Positions 14,687-23,926 of a stretch of DNA of 64,000 nt are shown here, piece after piece (the first letter of the stretch is position 1; each line of letters starts with the position of its first letter). The notes under the pieces are model-generated. The model worked only from the letters and a program-made list of their open reading frames with translations. It was not told the DNA's origin and did not search any database. The translations under genes and the position numbers were made by a program. Source of the stretch: Georgenia satyanarayanai (GTDB lineage: Bacteria; Actinomycetota; Actinomycetes; Actinomycetales; Actinomycetaceae). The DNA lies in NCBI RefSeq assembly GCF_900116375.1, contig NZ_UETB01000005.1:1-64000 (forward strand), written 5' to 3'.

Positions 14687-15516
14687 ACGCCAGCCAACCG
14701 GACTTCGTCCAGGAGAAAGCTGGAATCCGTGGCCGAATTTGATTCGAATGGCGTCCACGAGGCGTGGACGATGCGCCCGAGCCCGCTGCGATGTCTTGGA
14801 TCCGGCATCGCGCGGTGCCCCTCAAGTGCTTCACGAGCAGCGTTGGCTCGGGCGCATTGGCCACCGGACAGGTAGAAAGACAGCGACTCCAGGTGCTTTC
14901 AGTGGCGAAAGAACAGTTCGTAATCAGGATGTTCTTCGATGGTTTCCTCAAGTCGTCGCACCTCCGATTCCGCCGCACGTCGTAATACACGTCGACTTGC
15001 ATGGTCACCATCGTCAGCGAGGACGGTACGATCGACCTCCTACCTGATTTGCTTGCGATCCTGGTCGACCCTCAAGGCACCTGCCGAGGCGCCGGATATA
15101 ACTCGGCCGTCTAGCGGTGGTGACCAACACGACGGTGTGCAATGACGTTGGTGGCATCCTCGACTTCCATCTCGATGCCTCTGGACCCAGCGCGACCACC
15201 GGGCGGCGCTACAGGTTGCCTCGCGTGGCGCAGCGTATACCGGTAGACAGGGGGTTCGGAGCAACTCCCGTATCAGGACACAGCCCAGCCGCGCCTCGCA
15301 GGGAACAGGACCGCCCTTCCTCGTCTGGGTCACTGCCCCAGCGGCAAATGAACCGCTCTCGCGCGATGAGCACGGCCGGGGTGTAGCCCCCGTGTCGACG
15401 CTCTGCCAGACATCGCCCGCTTCGCGGCACATAAGGGCCGAAGTCCTTCGTTGATACCTTTGCGCTGTTGGCAGCCAGCTTTCCGATCTTGTCCTCCGGC
15501 CACTCCCGTGACGGCA
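14687..15516. other. 830 bases with no intact gene, possibly decayed coding sequence
   Basis: Short frames on both strands are broken and none shows clear domain structure. A few fragments look protein-like in different plus-strand frames: RQRLQVLSVAKEQFVIRMFF (14878-14937), PPHVVIHVDLHG and, from an ATG at 15001 to a stop at 15114, MVTIVSEDGTIDLLPDL. The last vaguely recalls sensor domains linked to diadenylate-cyclase folds. A frameshifted remnant is one explanation; chance is another. Confidence 0.3.
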
Positions 15517-17043
15517 CTACCGTCGGCGCATGCGCCGTGCAGTAACAAACAGGTAAGCCGCCTCACGTTTTCTGCTCGCCCTTGCCCCGAGAAACGGAGC
15601 CACTCCTGCGAGGAGCCCAAACGAGCCAGCTGCAATCGCCGGGATACCCCCCGATACCGTGCCAACCAACAGGCTCGCTGCGCCCAGTCCGCCCGGAACA
15701 GCGCCTTGCCATATTCGGTCAGAGAAGACCATCTTCTCCAACTTGTAGGACGAGGATTCCAAATCGTGCGCCAACTCGGTCAGCGCGTCGACCTGCTCCC
15801 CTGGTGTGCGCGCGGTGACCAGAGAGGCACGTACCTGGCGGCGTAGATCTTCGACCGCGTCTTCGTTCGTCAGCACTTTGGCGAGGTCCGGCGCTGCGAG
15901 TGACGTGAGCTGAGGAACATCTGCCCAAACGGCGGCCTGTGCAGCGCCGACCGTCCGACCGCCGCTGCGCCGGGCGAGAAGGCGTGCCTCGAACATCGAC
16001 GCCGAGACGTACTCGGTCCCATAGACATCGGCGGCCACGACGCGTTCGTTCGTGCGCTGGACGTAATAGCTGACCGCAGAGTCGGAGACCTGTTTGATCC
16101 ACGGACCATAGTCGTAGTTGGAATCGTAGGGCTGAAGCATCTTCGTTGCGAATCGCCCATCCCCGCTCTTGACCGACTCCTGATCAATGTGACCGTGGAA
16201 CCAGAACTTGTCGGCATGACGGGACAAGTCGTCCACCGCGCGGACGAAAAGGACCTCTCTGGCGGTAGGGCCCTCCAGAATGAGCTGTTCCCGGACCCAC
16301 GACACGAGCGCTTGGTCGTTGAGATCGTCGTCCGTGCGTTTGACGGCTGCGGAACCTCCGACCGCCATCGCCGCGCCGTTTGGCACGGGGATCACCAGCC
16401 CCGCCGCAAGGAGCCCGCGTACGGCAAGCTGACGCTCGGCGGATCGCCGTAAGGTGCGATTGCTCGCACGTCGAAGAAGTGACTGAAAGACTTCGTCTGG
16501 CATAGCGACGTGATCCGCCAGGAGAAGCGTACGCCCCAAAAACGCTGCAGGATCGAGTTCTTCATTCCAAAGAACCGTCGGTTTGGCGTTCTCCGCAGCA
16601 AGGGCGCTTACTGTCCGAAGTGACTCGGCGGCAAGGTTGAAGAGGCCTGCCTTGATGCCGTCGCTGGGATCGGAGTCATCAGGAGGCAGCGCCACGAGTC
16701 GGCGCAGCACTTCGACTCGAAGACGGCCCAGCTCCGCTGGCGACAGCGAAGGGGCGTCGGCGCTCACATGCGAGACCATCTCAGCGTCCCAGTTAGTGAA
16801 CTCGACCGCCTTCGACGTCGGCACACCCGTCGGCATCGTTATGGGGGCTCCGGCTGCATCCAGCGTGAGCGCGTCCCTGGCGATCGTGACCGACGGACTC
16901 AGGTACACGCCGTCGTCTGGATCCGGTGGCACCGGCGCACCTGGCAGGGACCCAGGGTGGTGATCACCGTGGCACTTCTTGTACTTCAGTCCTGATCCGC
17001 ACCAACAGCGCTCGTTACGGCCCAACTTGGACAACGGATCCAC
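15517..17043 (-). CDS. SEC-C motif protein with C-terminal membrane hairpin, function unknown
   Basis: A 508-residue protein. The N-terminus is a SEC-C zinc motif (GRNERCWCGSGLKYKKCHGD, about residues 8-27), usually a metal-dependent binding module as in SecA tails. A long unrecognised middle region follows, with LARRSGGRTVGAAQAAVWAD near 360. Two hydrophobic segments at about 450-490 (GGLGAASLLVGTVSGGIPA, FGLLAGVAPFLGA) precede a basic tail (TARRMRRR). GTG start at 17043 has a strong AGGAGGTG site (17056-17049). It sits in the lower-GC island facing the TIR-like gene across decayed DNA. A role in defence is only a neighbourhood guess. Confidence 0.75.
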   Translation of the reverse strand: MDPLSKLGRNERCWCGSGLKYKKCHGDHHPGSLPGAPVPPDPDDGVYLSPSVTIARDALTLDAAGAPITMPTGVPTSKAVEFTNWDAEMVSHVSADAPSLSPAELGRLRVEVLRRLVALPPDDSDPSDGIKAGLFNLAAESLRTVSALAAENAKPTVLWNEELDPAAFLGRTLLLADHVAMPDEVFQSLLRRASNRTLRRSAERQLAVRGLLAAGLVIPVPNGAAMAVGGSAAVKRTDDDLNDQALVSWVREQLILEGPTAREVLFVRAVDDLSRHADKFWFHGHIDQESVKSGDGRFATKMLQPYDSNYDYGPWIKQVSDSAVSYYVQRTNERVVAADVYGTEYVSASMFEARLLARRSGGRTVGAAQAAVWADVPQLTSLAAPDLAKVLTNEDAVEDLRRQVRASLVTARTPGEQVDALTELAHDLESSSYKLEKMVFSDRIWQGAVPGGLGAASLLVGTVSGGIPAIAAGSFGLLAGVAPFLGARASRKREAAYLFVTARRMRRR

Positions 17044-17586
17044 GGGCTCACCTCCTCAGCTCAAGCACATACTGCCGCGTGTTATGTACCCGACGCATCG
17101 AGCCATACACCGTTCAATAGTCTGTCGCTAGCCTGCCGCCATACGTCGTCGTACCGCCCATCTTCTCGGTCTGGTAGTCAGCACCGCCGCGGTGACGCAT
17201 CCACTGGCTACGCGGCCCCAAGAGCTCCCCGAAGGGTCGAAACTCCGCGAGTGGAACTCCGACCGCGTCGCTCTGTGGCGCAGCAACGAAGCTTCTGCGG
17301 CGGGTCTAGGTTGAGACGTCTCGGTAGGCCAACCACCAACGGCTGCGCCCGCCGACCTGCCCTGACGCACCCGCTCACTCTCGGACCGTCCCGCAAGACC
17401 CGTCCGGCCATGTGGCCGGACAGGGGGCGCTATCCGAGACGCTCACGTTGGCCTCCGGCGAGCGGGTACGGTCGTCGCGCTGTGCGGCACAGATACGTTC
17501 GGCCAGTGCAACCACGGCCGGCAACCGCGGCTTGGTCTGCAGGATCGTCCGACCGCCGGCAGCGGAACTGTCCGACGCCGGCAAGC
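17044..17586. other. Intergenic region at the right edge of the island, with a hairpin
   Basis: No supported gene in about 540 bases. GTCCGGCC (17402-17409) and GGCCGGAC (17414-17421) form a perfect 8-base stem with a 4-base loop, which could end the transcript of the siroheme genes read on the minus strand 165 bases earlier. No tRNA, integrase or direct repeat was found. Confidence 0.4.
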
Positions 17587-18396
17587 TCACTTCCCCGCGG
17601 CGATGGTGGCGGCTGCGGCGTCGTAGCGGTCGAGCACGATGGAGGTGAGTCGGGGGTCCGCGCCCAGCGGTGCCGTGACGACGTCGGCGCCGGCCTCCAG
17701 CACCCGGTCGTAGAAGTAGCCCGGCGCGAGCAAATACGCGGCGACCACGACCCGGGGTGCAGCCGCGTGCCCGTCCCGCTGGTTCGGCCGTGGCGCGTGA
17801 GCGAGCGCGGCACGCGCGGCGGCGACGGCGTCGGGCACCGAGGGCCGTGCTTTGGCCCCGTAGCCCACGGTCACCGGCCCCGGGTGCCACTCGCGGAGCC
17901 CGGCGGCGACCCTCTCGACGTCGCGGGCGGCGCCGCTGCGGCTCGACCCGGCCGCCGCGACCACGACGGCGTCGTGCGGGCGCACGCCGGCCTCCGTAAG
18001 CCGGTGCGCGAGGAGGTCGACGAGGCGGTGGTCCGGTCCGAGCGCCGGGGTGGCGACCGCCCGGCCGGAGGGCCCGTTACGGTCCACGACGGCCTCGGCG
18101 ATGTCCACCTCGACGTGGTACCCACCCGAGAGGAGGAGCGGCACGACGACCGCACGTCCCGAGCCGCCGTCCGCCGTCACCACCGACGTCACGACGTCCG
18201 CCACCTCCGGCTGCTGCACGTCCACGAAGGCCTCGCGCACCTCGAGGCCGGGGCGCGCCGCGCGGACGTCGTCGAGGATGCTGCGGACCACCTGCCGGCC
18301 GATGGGGTCGTTGGTCCCGTGCGAGCAGCCGACGAGCACGGGGGCCGCGGCGCCCGAGCGCTCCAGCGCCGGCCGGGTCGAGGTCTGCGTGGTCAT
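17587..18396 (-). CDS. CbiX-type sirohydrochlorin ferrochelatase
   Basis: Inserts Fe2+ (or Co2+) into sirohydrochlorin to make siroheme, the NirB cofactor. The 269-residue protein has the chelatase opening VLVGCSHGTNDP (catalytic His) and a VVVPLLLSGGYHVEVDI segment with a second metal-site His. It ends in an arm containing VVVAAYLLAPGYFYDRVLEAGAD, so it looks like the long two-domain form. The start overlaps the hemD stop by 4 bases, making it the last gene of the nirBD series. Metal choice (iron) is inferred from the nitrite reductase context. Confidence 0.9.
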   Translation of the reverse strand: MTTQTSTRPALERSGAAAPVLVGCSHGTNDPIGRQVVRSILDDVRAARPGLEVREAFVDVQQPEVADVVTSVVTADGGSGRAVVVPLLLSGGYHVEVDIAEAVVDRNGPSGRAVATPALGPDHRLVDLLAHRLTEAGVRPHDAVVVAAAGSSRSGAARDVERVAAGLREWHPGPVTVGYGAKARPSVPDAVAAARAALAHAPRPNQRDGHAAAPRVVVAAYLLAPGYFYDRVLEAGADVVTAPLGADPRLTSIVLDRYDAAAATIAAGK

Positions 18397-19541
18397 GTGA
18401 GCTCCAGTCTGTAGCCGCGTTTCACCACGGTCCTCACGAGGTCGCGGCGGCCGGCGGCCTCACGCAGCCGCGCGACGGCCACCTCAGCCGCGTGAGGGTC
18501 GCACGAGTCGCCGGGCAGCGCCGCGAGGAGCTCGTCGCGGGACACGACCTCGCCGCGGCGGGAGGCGAGGACGCGGAGCACCTCCAGGGAGCTCGGCGAC
18601 AGCGGCAGGACCTCGCCGTCGAGGACGGCGAGGCGCGAACGGATCTGCAGCGGACCGGCGACGGTCGCGAGCGCCACCGTCTCCGCGTGCTCGTAGTGGG
18701 CGACGAGGCAGCGCACGAGCGCGCCGAGCCGGCCCCGGTCGGGCTGTAGCGGGGTCACGCCCCGGCGCTCGAGCGGACGGGCCGTCACTGGTCCGACCGC
18801 CGCCGCCACCATCCCGTTCCGGAACCGCTCGACGACGGGCCCACCGAGCCCCTCCCCCTCGGCCGCGCTCAGCCACGCCTCGGCGCCCGGCGCGGAGGTG
18901 AACACGACGGCGTCGATCTCGCCGGTCGCCGCTGCCAGCACCGAGGCGTGCAACGCGTCGGGGTCCGGTGGCGGGCCCCACCGGTAGACGACGAGACTCG
19001 CGACAGCGGCCCCCGCCTCGGCGAGCACGACGTCCAGCCCGTCGGCGCCCGCGCCGTGGTGCTGGATGGCGATGCGTAGGCCCGCGACGCCCTCCCCGAG
19101 GAGGAGGTCCGCGATCTCCGCGGAGCTCTCCGACTCCGCCACCCAGTCGGCGGTGAGACCGGCGGCCTGGATCGCGCCGCGCGCCTTGGGGCCGCGCGCG
19201 ACGATCCGCGCGCCGGCGAGCACCGCGAGGAGCGGGTCGGCGATGCCATGGGCGTCGGCCGCCTCGATCCACGAACGGAACCCGATCCCCGTCGTCACCA
19301 CGACGACGTCGGGCGGGTCGTCGAGGAGGGCGAGCGTCGCGGCGTGCAGCCGATCGTCGTCGACGTGCGGGACCATGCTCAGTGCCGGCGCGTAGCGCAC
19401 CTGCGCGCCTCGGCGCCCCAACGCCGCCCCTAGCTCCTCCTTGCGCCGGTCGGCCGTGACGAGCACCGTGCAGCCCGCCATGACCTGCCGCAGCATGCGC
19501 TCGTCCGGCGCGCGCGCCGGCTCGACGGCCACCCCGCTCAT
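18393..19541 (-). CDS. hemD: Uroporphyrinogen-III synthase fused to an OmpR-type winged helix
   Basis: 382 residues. Residues about 20-280 are a HemD domain (TVLVTADRRKEELGAALGRRG at the start, VVVTTGIGFRSW, VVFTSAPGAEAWL), which cyclises hydroxymethylbilane. Residues about 285-382 are a response-regulator C-terminal DNA-binding domain (LSPSSLEVLRVLASRRGEVVSRDELL, then VKRGYRLEL). This fusion is known in actinobacteria next to nirBD. It could be an enzyme that also binds DNA, or a regulator derived from HemD. Both ends overlap neighbours by 4 bases. Confidence 0.88.
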   Translation of the reverse strand: MSGVAVEPARAPDERMLRQVMAGCTVLVTADRRKEELGAALGRRGAQVRYAPALSMVPHVDDDRLHAATLALLDDPPDVVVVTTGIGFRSWIEAADAHGIADPLLAVLAGARIVARGPKARGAIQAAGLTADWVAESESSAEIADLLLGEGVAGLRIAIQHHGAGADGLDVVLAEAGAAVASLVVYRWGPPPDPDALHASVLAAATGEIDAVVFTSAPGAEAWLSAAEGEGLGGPVVERFRNGMVAAAVGPVTARPLERRGVTPLQPDRGRLGALVRCLVAHYEHAETVALATVAGPLQIRSRLAVLDGEVLPLSPSSLEVLRVLASRRGEVVSRDELLAALPGDSCDPHAAEVAVARLREAAGRRDLVRTVVKRGYRLELT

Positions 19542-20671
19542 GCGACGAGCACCTGGGCGAGGCGGCCCTCGGCGGCGACGTCCCCGACGACGATGACCGC
19601 TGGCGACCGGACGCCGACCTCGGCCGCGCGTCTCACGACGTCGCCCAGCACCGCGCGCGTGACCCGCTGACGCGGCGTCGAGCCGTTCTCCACGAGGGCG
19701 ACCGGCAGCCCCGGGTCGGCCCCGGCGGTGAGCAGCTGGGTCATGAGACGGGGCAGCTGCGAGACACCCATGAGGATTACCAGGGTCGCCGTCCGGTCAC
19801 GCGCGGAGACCAGGGCCGCCTCGTCGAGGGCGTCGTGCCCGCTGGTGACGTGGAACGCGGCGACGGTCCCGCGGTGGGTCAGCGGGATGCCCGCCAGCGC
19901 GGGGACGCTCAGCGCGCTCGAGACGCCGGGCACGACCTCGACGGGGATCCCGGCGGCGTGGCATGCCGCGACCTCCTCACCGCCCCTGCCGTAGACGAAC
20001 GGGTCCCCGCCCTTGAGCCGCACGACGCGCCGGCCGCGGCGGGCCTGGGCGACGAGGATCGCGTTGATCTCCTCCTGCGGGACGGGGTGGTGGCCCGGGG
20101 TCTTGCCGACGTCGACGACCTCGACTCCTGGCGCGAGCTCGTCGAGCACGTCGACCGGGCCGAGCCGGTCGGTGACGACGACGTCCGCCTCCGCGAGCGC
20201 CCGGCGTCCGCGCACGGTGAGCAGGTCGACCGCCCCGGGCCCGCCGCCGACGAGCACGACCGAGCCGACTCCACCGGACGCGCGACGGCGTCGGCGCCGA
20301 CCGGCGCTCGACGTGCTCTCGGGCGTGCGGGCGGTGCGGTCGTGCACGGCCCCGGCGTCGACGCACCACGTCCGCCGCTCCTCGGCCCACCGGGCCACCG
20401 CCCGGTCCACGGCCGGGTCGTCCGTCGCCGCGAGCGCCAGCCAGACGCCGTCGAGGTCGCTCTCCCGCACCTCGCGCGCCAGCCACGTCAGGGCCCGAGC
20501 GGACGCGGGATCGTCGACGAGCAGTCGCAGGTCCGCGCACAGGCCGGGCGCGACGACGCGGATGAGCGCGCCGTCGTCGAGCATCGCGCGGACCCTGCGG
20601 GCGGCGGCACGGCCGCCACCGGCGACGAGCACTGTCCGGCCCGTCAGCTCGAGCCCCAGCAGGGTGGTCAT
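19538..20671 (-). CDS. cysG: Siroheme synthase: precorrin-2 dehydrogenase-like domain plus uroporphyrinogen-III C-methyltransferase
   Basis: 377 residues. The N-terminal Rossmann part (TVLVAGGGRAAARRVRAML) resembles CysG/Met8 NAD-binding domains. Residues about 135-377 are a SUMT methyltransferase (SVVLVGGGPGAVDLLTVRG, RLKGGDPFVYGRGGEE, VEVVPGVSSALSVPALAGIPLTHRG). An Arg-rich linker (RRRRRRASGG) joins them, replacing the middle dimerisation part of enteric CysG. Together with the CbiX gene this converts uroporphyrinogen III to siroheme. Start and stop overlap nirD and hemD by 4 bases each. Confidence 0.93.
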   Translation of the reverse strand: MTTLLGLELTGRTVLVAGGGRAAARRVRAMLDDGALIRVVAPGLCADLRLLVDDPASARALTWLAREVRESDLDGVWLALAATDDPAVDRAVARWAEERRTWCVDAGAVHDRTARTPESTSSAGRRRRRRASGGVGSVVLVGGGPGAVDLLTVRGRRALAEADVVVTDRLGPVDVLDELAPGVEVVDVGKTPGHHPVPQEEINAILVAQARRGRRVVRLKGGDPFVYGRGGEEVAACHAAGIPVEVVPGVSSALSVPALAGIPLTHRGTVAAFHVTSGHDALDEAALVSARDRTATLVILMGVSQLPRLMTQLLTAGADPGLPVALVENGSTPRQRVTRAVLGDVVRRAAEVGVRSPAVIVVGDVAAEGRLAQVLVA

Positions 20672-21102
20672 GGCGTCCGCTCCTCGTCCAGCCCGGGCGG
20701 CGCGGGGGGCATGGCCACGTGCACGACGCCGTCCCGCACCGCCACGGGCCAGGTCGCCAGGTCCTCGGCCATTCCCTCGACGGGCTCGTAGCCGGCCCGG
20801 TCGAGGCAGCGGCCGGTCGCGAGGTCGAACACCTGCTTGTACATCGGTCCGGCGACCGTCGGGGCTCCGGCGCGCGTCCCGACGATCCCGCGCGACATGA
20901 CGTTCGCGCCGGAGAACGGGTCGCGCTGCTGGACGGCACGCACCGTGTCGTCGGGCAGCCGGAACAGTGCGACCTGGACCCCTCCGACGAAGGCGGCCGC
21001 GCCGCGCTCGACGAACAGGTCACGCAAGAGGCAAACCTGCTCCCACGCCACGGCGTCGTGCGGGCCGGGCCCCGTGGGCTGCGTCTGGGTCACCGCGCTC
21101 AT
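20668..21102 (-). CDS. nirD: Nitrite reductase [NAD(P)H] small subunit
   Basis: A 144-residue Rieske-fold subunit of assimilatory nitrite reductase. It shows the NirD pattern VQVALFRLPDDTVRAVQQRDPFSGANVMSRGI and, like other NirD proteins, lacks the Cys/His ligands of true Rieske proteins. The ATG overlaps the nirB stop (ATGA), so synthesis with NirB is coupled. Confidence 0.95.
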   Translation of the reverse strand: MSAVTQTQPTGPGPHDAVAWEQVCLLRDLFVERGAAAFVGGVQVALFRLPDDTVRAVQQRDPFSGANVMSRGIVGTRAGAPTVAGPMYKQVFDLATGRCLDRAGYEPVEGMAEDLATWPVAVRDGVVHVAMPPAPPGLDEERTP

Positions 21103-23774
21103 CGACGTACCTCCAGGCTCGTGCCGGCGATGACGACGGGGCCGGCCGGGACAGCGGGATCTGCAACGGCTTGGGCGCTCTCACGAGCGGCCGCCCGCTC
21201 CGCGGCGGTGGCCGGGCGGATCTGGCCGCGCTCGACGACGTAGGCGAGGTCGGGGTCGGGCTCGGAGGGCGCGTTGACGAAGGAGCCGAAGCGGCGCAGC
21301 TTGTCCGGGTCCTCGAGGACCGCCTTCCACTCGTCCTCGTAGGTCTCGACATGTCGTGCCATGGCGGCGTCGAGGTCGGCGCCGATCCCGAGGGAGTCCT
21401 CGATGATCACCTCGCGGATGGCCTCGAGCCCGCCCTCGTAGTCCGCGACCCAGGCGGCGGTGCGCTGCAGCCGGTCGGCGGTGCGGATGTAGTACATGAG
21501 GAAGCGGTCGATGGTGCGCAGCAGCTCCGCGGAGGTGAGGTCCTCCGCGAGCAGCTGCGCGTGCCGCGGGGTGAAGCCGCCGTTGCCGCCGACGTACACG
21601 TTCCAGCCCTTGTCGGTCGCGATGACGCCGACGTCCTTGCCGCGTGCCTCGGCGCACTCGCGCGCGCAGCCGGACACCCCGAGCTTGAACTTGTGCGGCG
21701 AGCGCAGCCCGCGATAGCGCAGCTCGAGCTCGACCGCCATGCCCACGGAGTCCTGGACGCCGTAACGGCACCACGTCGAGCCGACGCACGACTTCACCGT
21801 GCGCAGCGACTTGCCGTACGCGTGGCCCGACTCGAACCCGTTCTCGACGAGCCGGCGCCAGATGTGCGGGAGCTGCTCGATGCGTGCGCCGAACATGTCG
21901 ATGCGCTGGCCGCCGGTGATCTTGGTGTACAGCCCGAAGTCCTTGGCCACCTGGCCGATGACGAGCAGCCCGTCCGGGGTGATCTCGCCGCCGGGGATGC
22001 GGGGGACGACCGAGTATGTGCCGTCCTTCTGGATGTTCGCCAGCACGTGGTCGTTGGTGTCCTGCAGCGCGGCCTGCTCGCCGTCGAGGATGTGCCCGTT
22101 GCCGAGCGAGGCGAGGATCGAGGCGACGACGGGCTTGCAGATGTCGCAGCCGCGGCCCCCGTCGCCGAAGCGCCCGATGATGTCGCTGAAGGTGTGCAGA
22201 TCGGCGACGCGCACGGCGTCGAAGAGCTGGGCGCGGGAGAGCTCGAAGTGCTCGCACAGCGCGGTGGAGACCTCGATGCCGGCCCGTTCGAGCTCGGTCG
22301 TGGTGATCTTCTTGACGAGCGGGAGGCACGAGCCGCAGGAGGTGCCGGCCCTGGTGCACGCCTTCACGCCCGCGAGGTCGGTGCACCCGTGCTCGGTGAC
22401 GGCGCCGCGGACGGTGCCGGCGGTGACGTTGTTGCACGAGCAGACGGTGGCGGCGTCGGGCAGCTCGAGCGCCGGGGCGCCCGCGGAGCCGGCGCCCTCC
22501 GGCAGGAGGAACAGCCCGGGGTCGCCCGGCAGCTCGGAGCCGAGCATGGGGCGCAGCGTCGCGTAGGCGCTCGCGTCGCCGACGAACACGCCCCCGAGCA
22601 GGGTGCGCGCGTCGTCGGACAGGACGAGCTTCTTGTACACACCGGCGACGGGGTCGGCGTGGACGAGCTCCATCGCACCGTCACTCTCGGCGAAGACGTC
22701 CCCGAAGCTGGCGACGTCCACGCCCCGGAGCTTGAGCTTGGTCGCGGTGTCGGCCCCCGGGAACGTCGCCTCGCCACCGAGGAGCCGGTCGGCGACGACC
22801 TCCGCCATGGCGTAACCGGGCGCGACGAGGCCGTTGCAGCGGCCCTCGATGCACGCGACCTCCCCGACCGCCCACACGTGCTCGTCCGCGGTCCGGCAGG
22901 CGAGGTCGACGACCACGCCGCCCCGCTCCCCGACCGCGAGACCCGCCGCGCGGGCCAGCTCGTCCCGGGGCCGCACCCCGGTGGCGACGACGACGACGTC
23001 GACGTCGAGCCGCCCGCCGTCGGCGAAGTCGAGCCGCCCGACGTGCCCGGTGCGCCGCGCGGCGCCCATCGCCGTGGTCGCGCTGTCGCAGCGCACGGCG
23101 ATGCCCATGTCGTTGATGAGCCGCTTGAGCGCCTGCCCACCACCGAGGTCGAGCTGCGCGTTCATCAGGTGGCTGCCGAACTGGACGACGGTCGCCTGCG
23201 CGCCCAGCGCCTTGAGCGCGCCCGCCGCCTCCAGGCCGAGGAGGCCACCGCCGATGACGGCGCCACGGACCGGGCGGCTCCACCCGCTCGCCGTCGTGCG
23301 GCGGTTCTCCTCGACCCAGTCGCTGAGGGCGGCCAGGTCGTCGATGGTGCGGTAGACGAAGACGCCGGGCAGGTCGTTGCCGCTGATGGGCGGCATCGCC
23401 GCGGACGAGCCGGTGGCGAGCACGAGCTCGTCGTAGCGGTGGACCCGGCCGTGCCGGTCGGTGACCGTGCGCCCCTCCCGGTCGACCGCGGTGACGGCGC
23501 AGTCGCGGTACAGCGTGACGAGCTCGTCGTCCCACAGCGCCGGGTCACCCAGCGTCAGCTCCTCGACGTGCTGCACCGAGAAGTAGCTGGTCAGCGCCAC
23601 CCGGTCGTACGGCGCGCGCGGCTCCTCGGCAAAGACCGAGATGCGCCAGCTCGCGGCGTCGTCGCGGTCGCGCACCGCCTCGACGAGTCGTTGCGCGACC
23701 ATGCCGCCACCGACGACGACGAGGTGCCGGGTGCCACTCCCCTGCGGGGCGGGATCGGTCTGAGGTCCGGTCAC
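21099..23774 (-). CDS. nirB: Nitrite reductase [NAD(P)H] large subunit
   Basis: Six-electron reduction of nitrite to ammonium in the cytoplasm. 891 residues: N-terminal FAD/NAD domains (LVVVGGGMVAQRLVEAV; GGGLLGLEAAGALKALG), a BFD-like [2Fe-2S] domain at about 440-490 (CSCNNVTAG ... CGSCLPLV), ferredoxin-like repeats, and a siroheme/[4Fe-4S] site with CVGSTWC near 661 and CARECAEA near 701. Length is slightly above the usual 830-860. GTG at 23774 follows an AGGAGA site and gives the normal N-terminus; the open frame to 24071 runs back over the upstream gene. Confidence 0.97.
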   Translation of the reverse strand: MTGPQTDPAPQGSGTRHLVVVGGGMVAQRLVEAVRDRDDAASWRISVFAEEPRAPYDRVALTSYFSVQHVEELTLGDPALWDDELVTLYRDCAVTAVDREGRTVTDRHGRVHRYDELVLATGSSAAMPPISGNDLPGVFVYRTIDDLAALSDWVEENRRTTASGWSRPVRGAVIGGGLLGLEAAGALKALGAQATVVQFGSHLMNAQLDLGGGQALKRLINDMGIAVRCDSATTAMGAARRTGHVGRLDFADGGRLDVDVVVVATGVRPRDELARAAGLAVGERGGVVVDLACRTADEHVWAVGEVACIEGRCNGLVAPGYAMAEVVADRLLGGEATFPGADTATKLKLRGVDVASFGDVFAESDGAMELVHADPVAGVYKKLVLSDDARTLLGGVFVGDASAYATLRPMLGSELPGDPGLFLLPEGAGSAGAPALELPDAATVCSCNNVTAGTVRGAVTEHGCTDLAGVKACTRAGTSCGSCLPLVKKITTTELERAGIEVSTALCEHFELSRAQLFDAVRVADLHTFSDIIGRFGDGGRGCDICKPVVASILASLGNGHILDGEQAALQDTNDHVLANIQKDGTYSVVPRIPGGEITPDGLLVIGQVAKDFGLYTKITGGQRIDMFGARIEQLPHIWRRLVENGFESGHAYGKSLRTVKSCVGSTWCRYGVQDSVGMAVELELRYRGLRSPHKFKLGVSGCARECAEARGKDVGVIATDKGWNVYVGGNGGFTPRHAQLLAEDLTSAELLRTIDRFLMYYIRTADRLQRTAAWVADYEGGLEAIREVIIEDSLGIGADLDAAMARHVETYEDEWKAVLEDPDKLRRFGSFVNAPSEPDPDLAYVVERGQIRPATAAERAAARESAQAVADPAVPAGPVVIAGTSLEVRR

Positions 23775-23890
23775 GGCGATCTCCTGACATGTGGTGGGGC
23801 GAGGCAGCCTCGCTCCGTCCGGTTCGGGTGTGGGGCCGGGACGATGCTCACGACGGTACGGAGCCGTGGTTTCCCGGTCGTTCCGCGGTT

Positions 23891-23926
23891 GTTGCGTCGA
23901 GGTAAATGTTGTTTCACGAACGTTGC
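23891..23926 (-). promoter_or_regulatory. GlnR-like box upstream of nirB
   Basis: Read on the minus strand: GCAAC-6-GAAAC-4-TTTAC-6-GCAAC. Each half resembles the actinobacterial GlnR site (gTnAC-n6-GaAAC), which activates nitrate and nitrite genes under nitrogen limitation. The 4-base gap between halves differs from the usual 6. It overlaps the last codons of the upstream gene and lies about 120-150 bases before the nirB start. Confidence 0.45.

Noticed and set aside
14607-15011. 134-codon minus-strand frame after the TIR-like gene
   Set aside because: Overlaps the TIR-like 3' end, lacks a ribosome site and shows no structure or family resemblance.
11150-17586. Prophage or integrative element
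   Set aside because: No integrase, transposase, tRNA-derived attachment site or flanking direct repeats were found.
17375-17890. Minus-strand frame extending past the CbiX gene
   Set aside because: Mostly a shadow of the CbiX gene; the tail after 17587 resembles nothing known.
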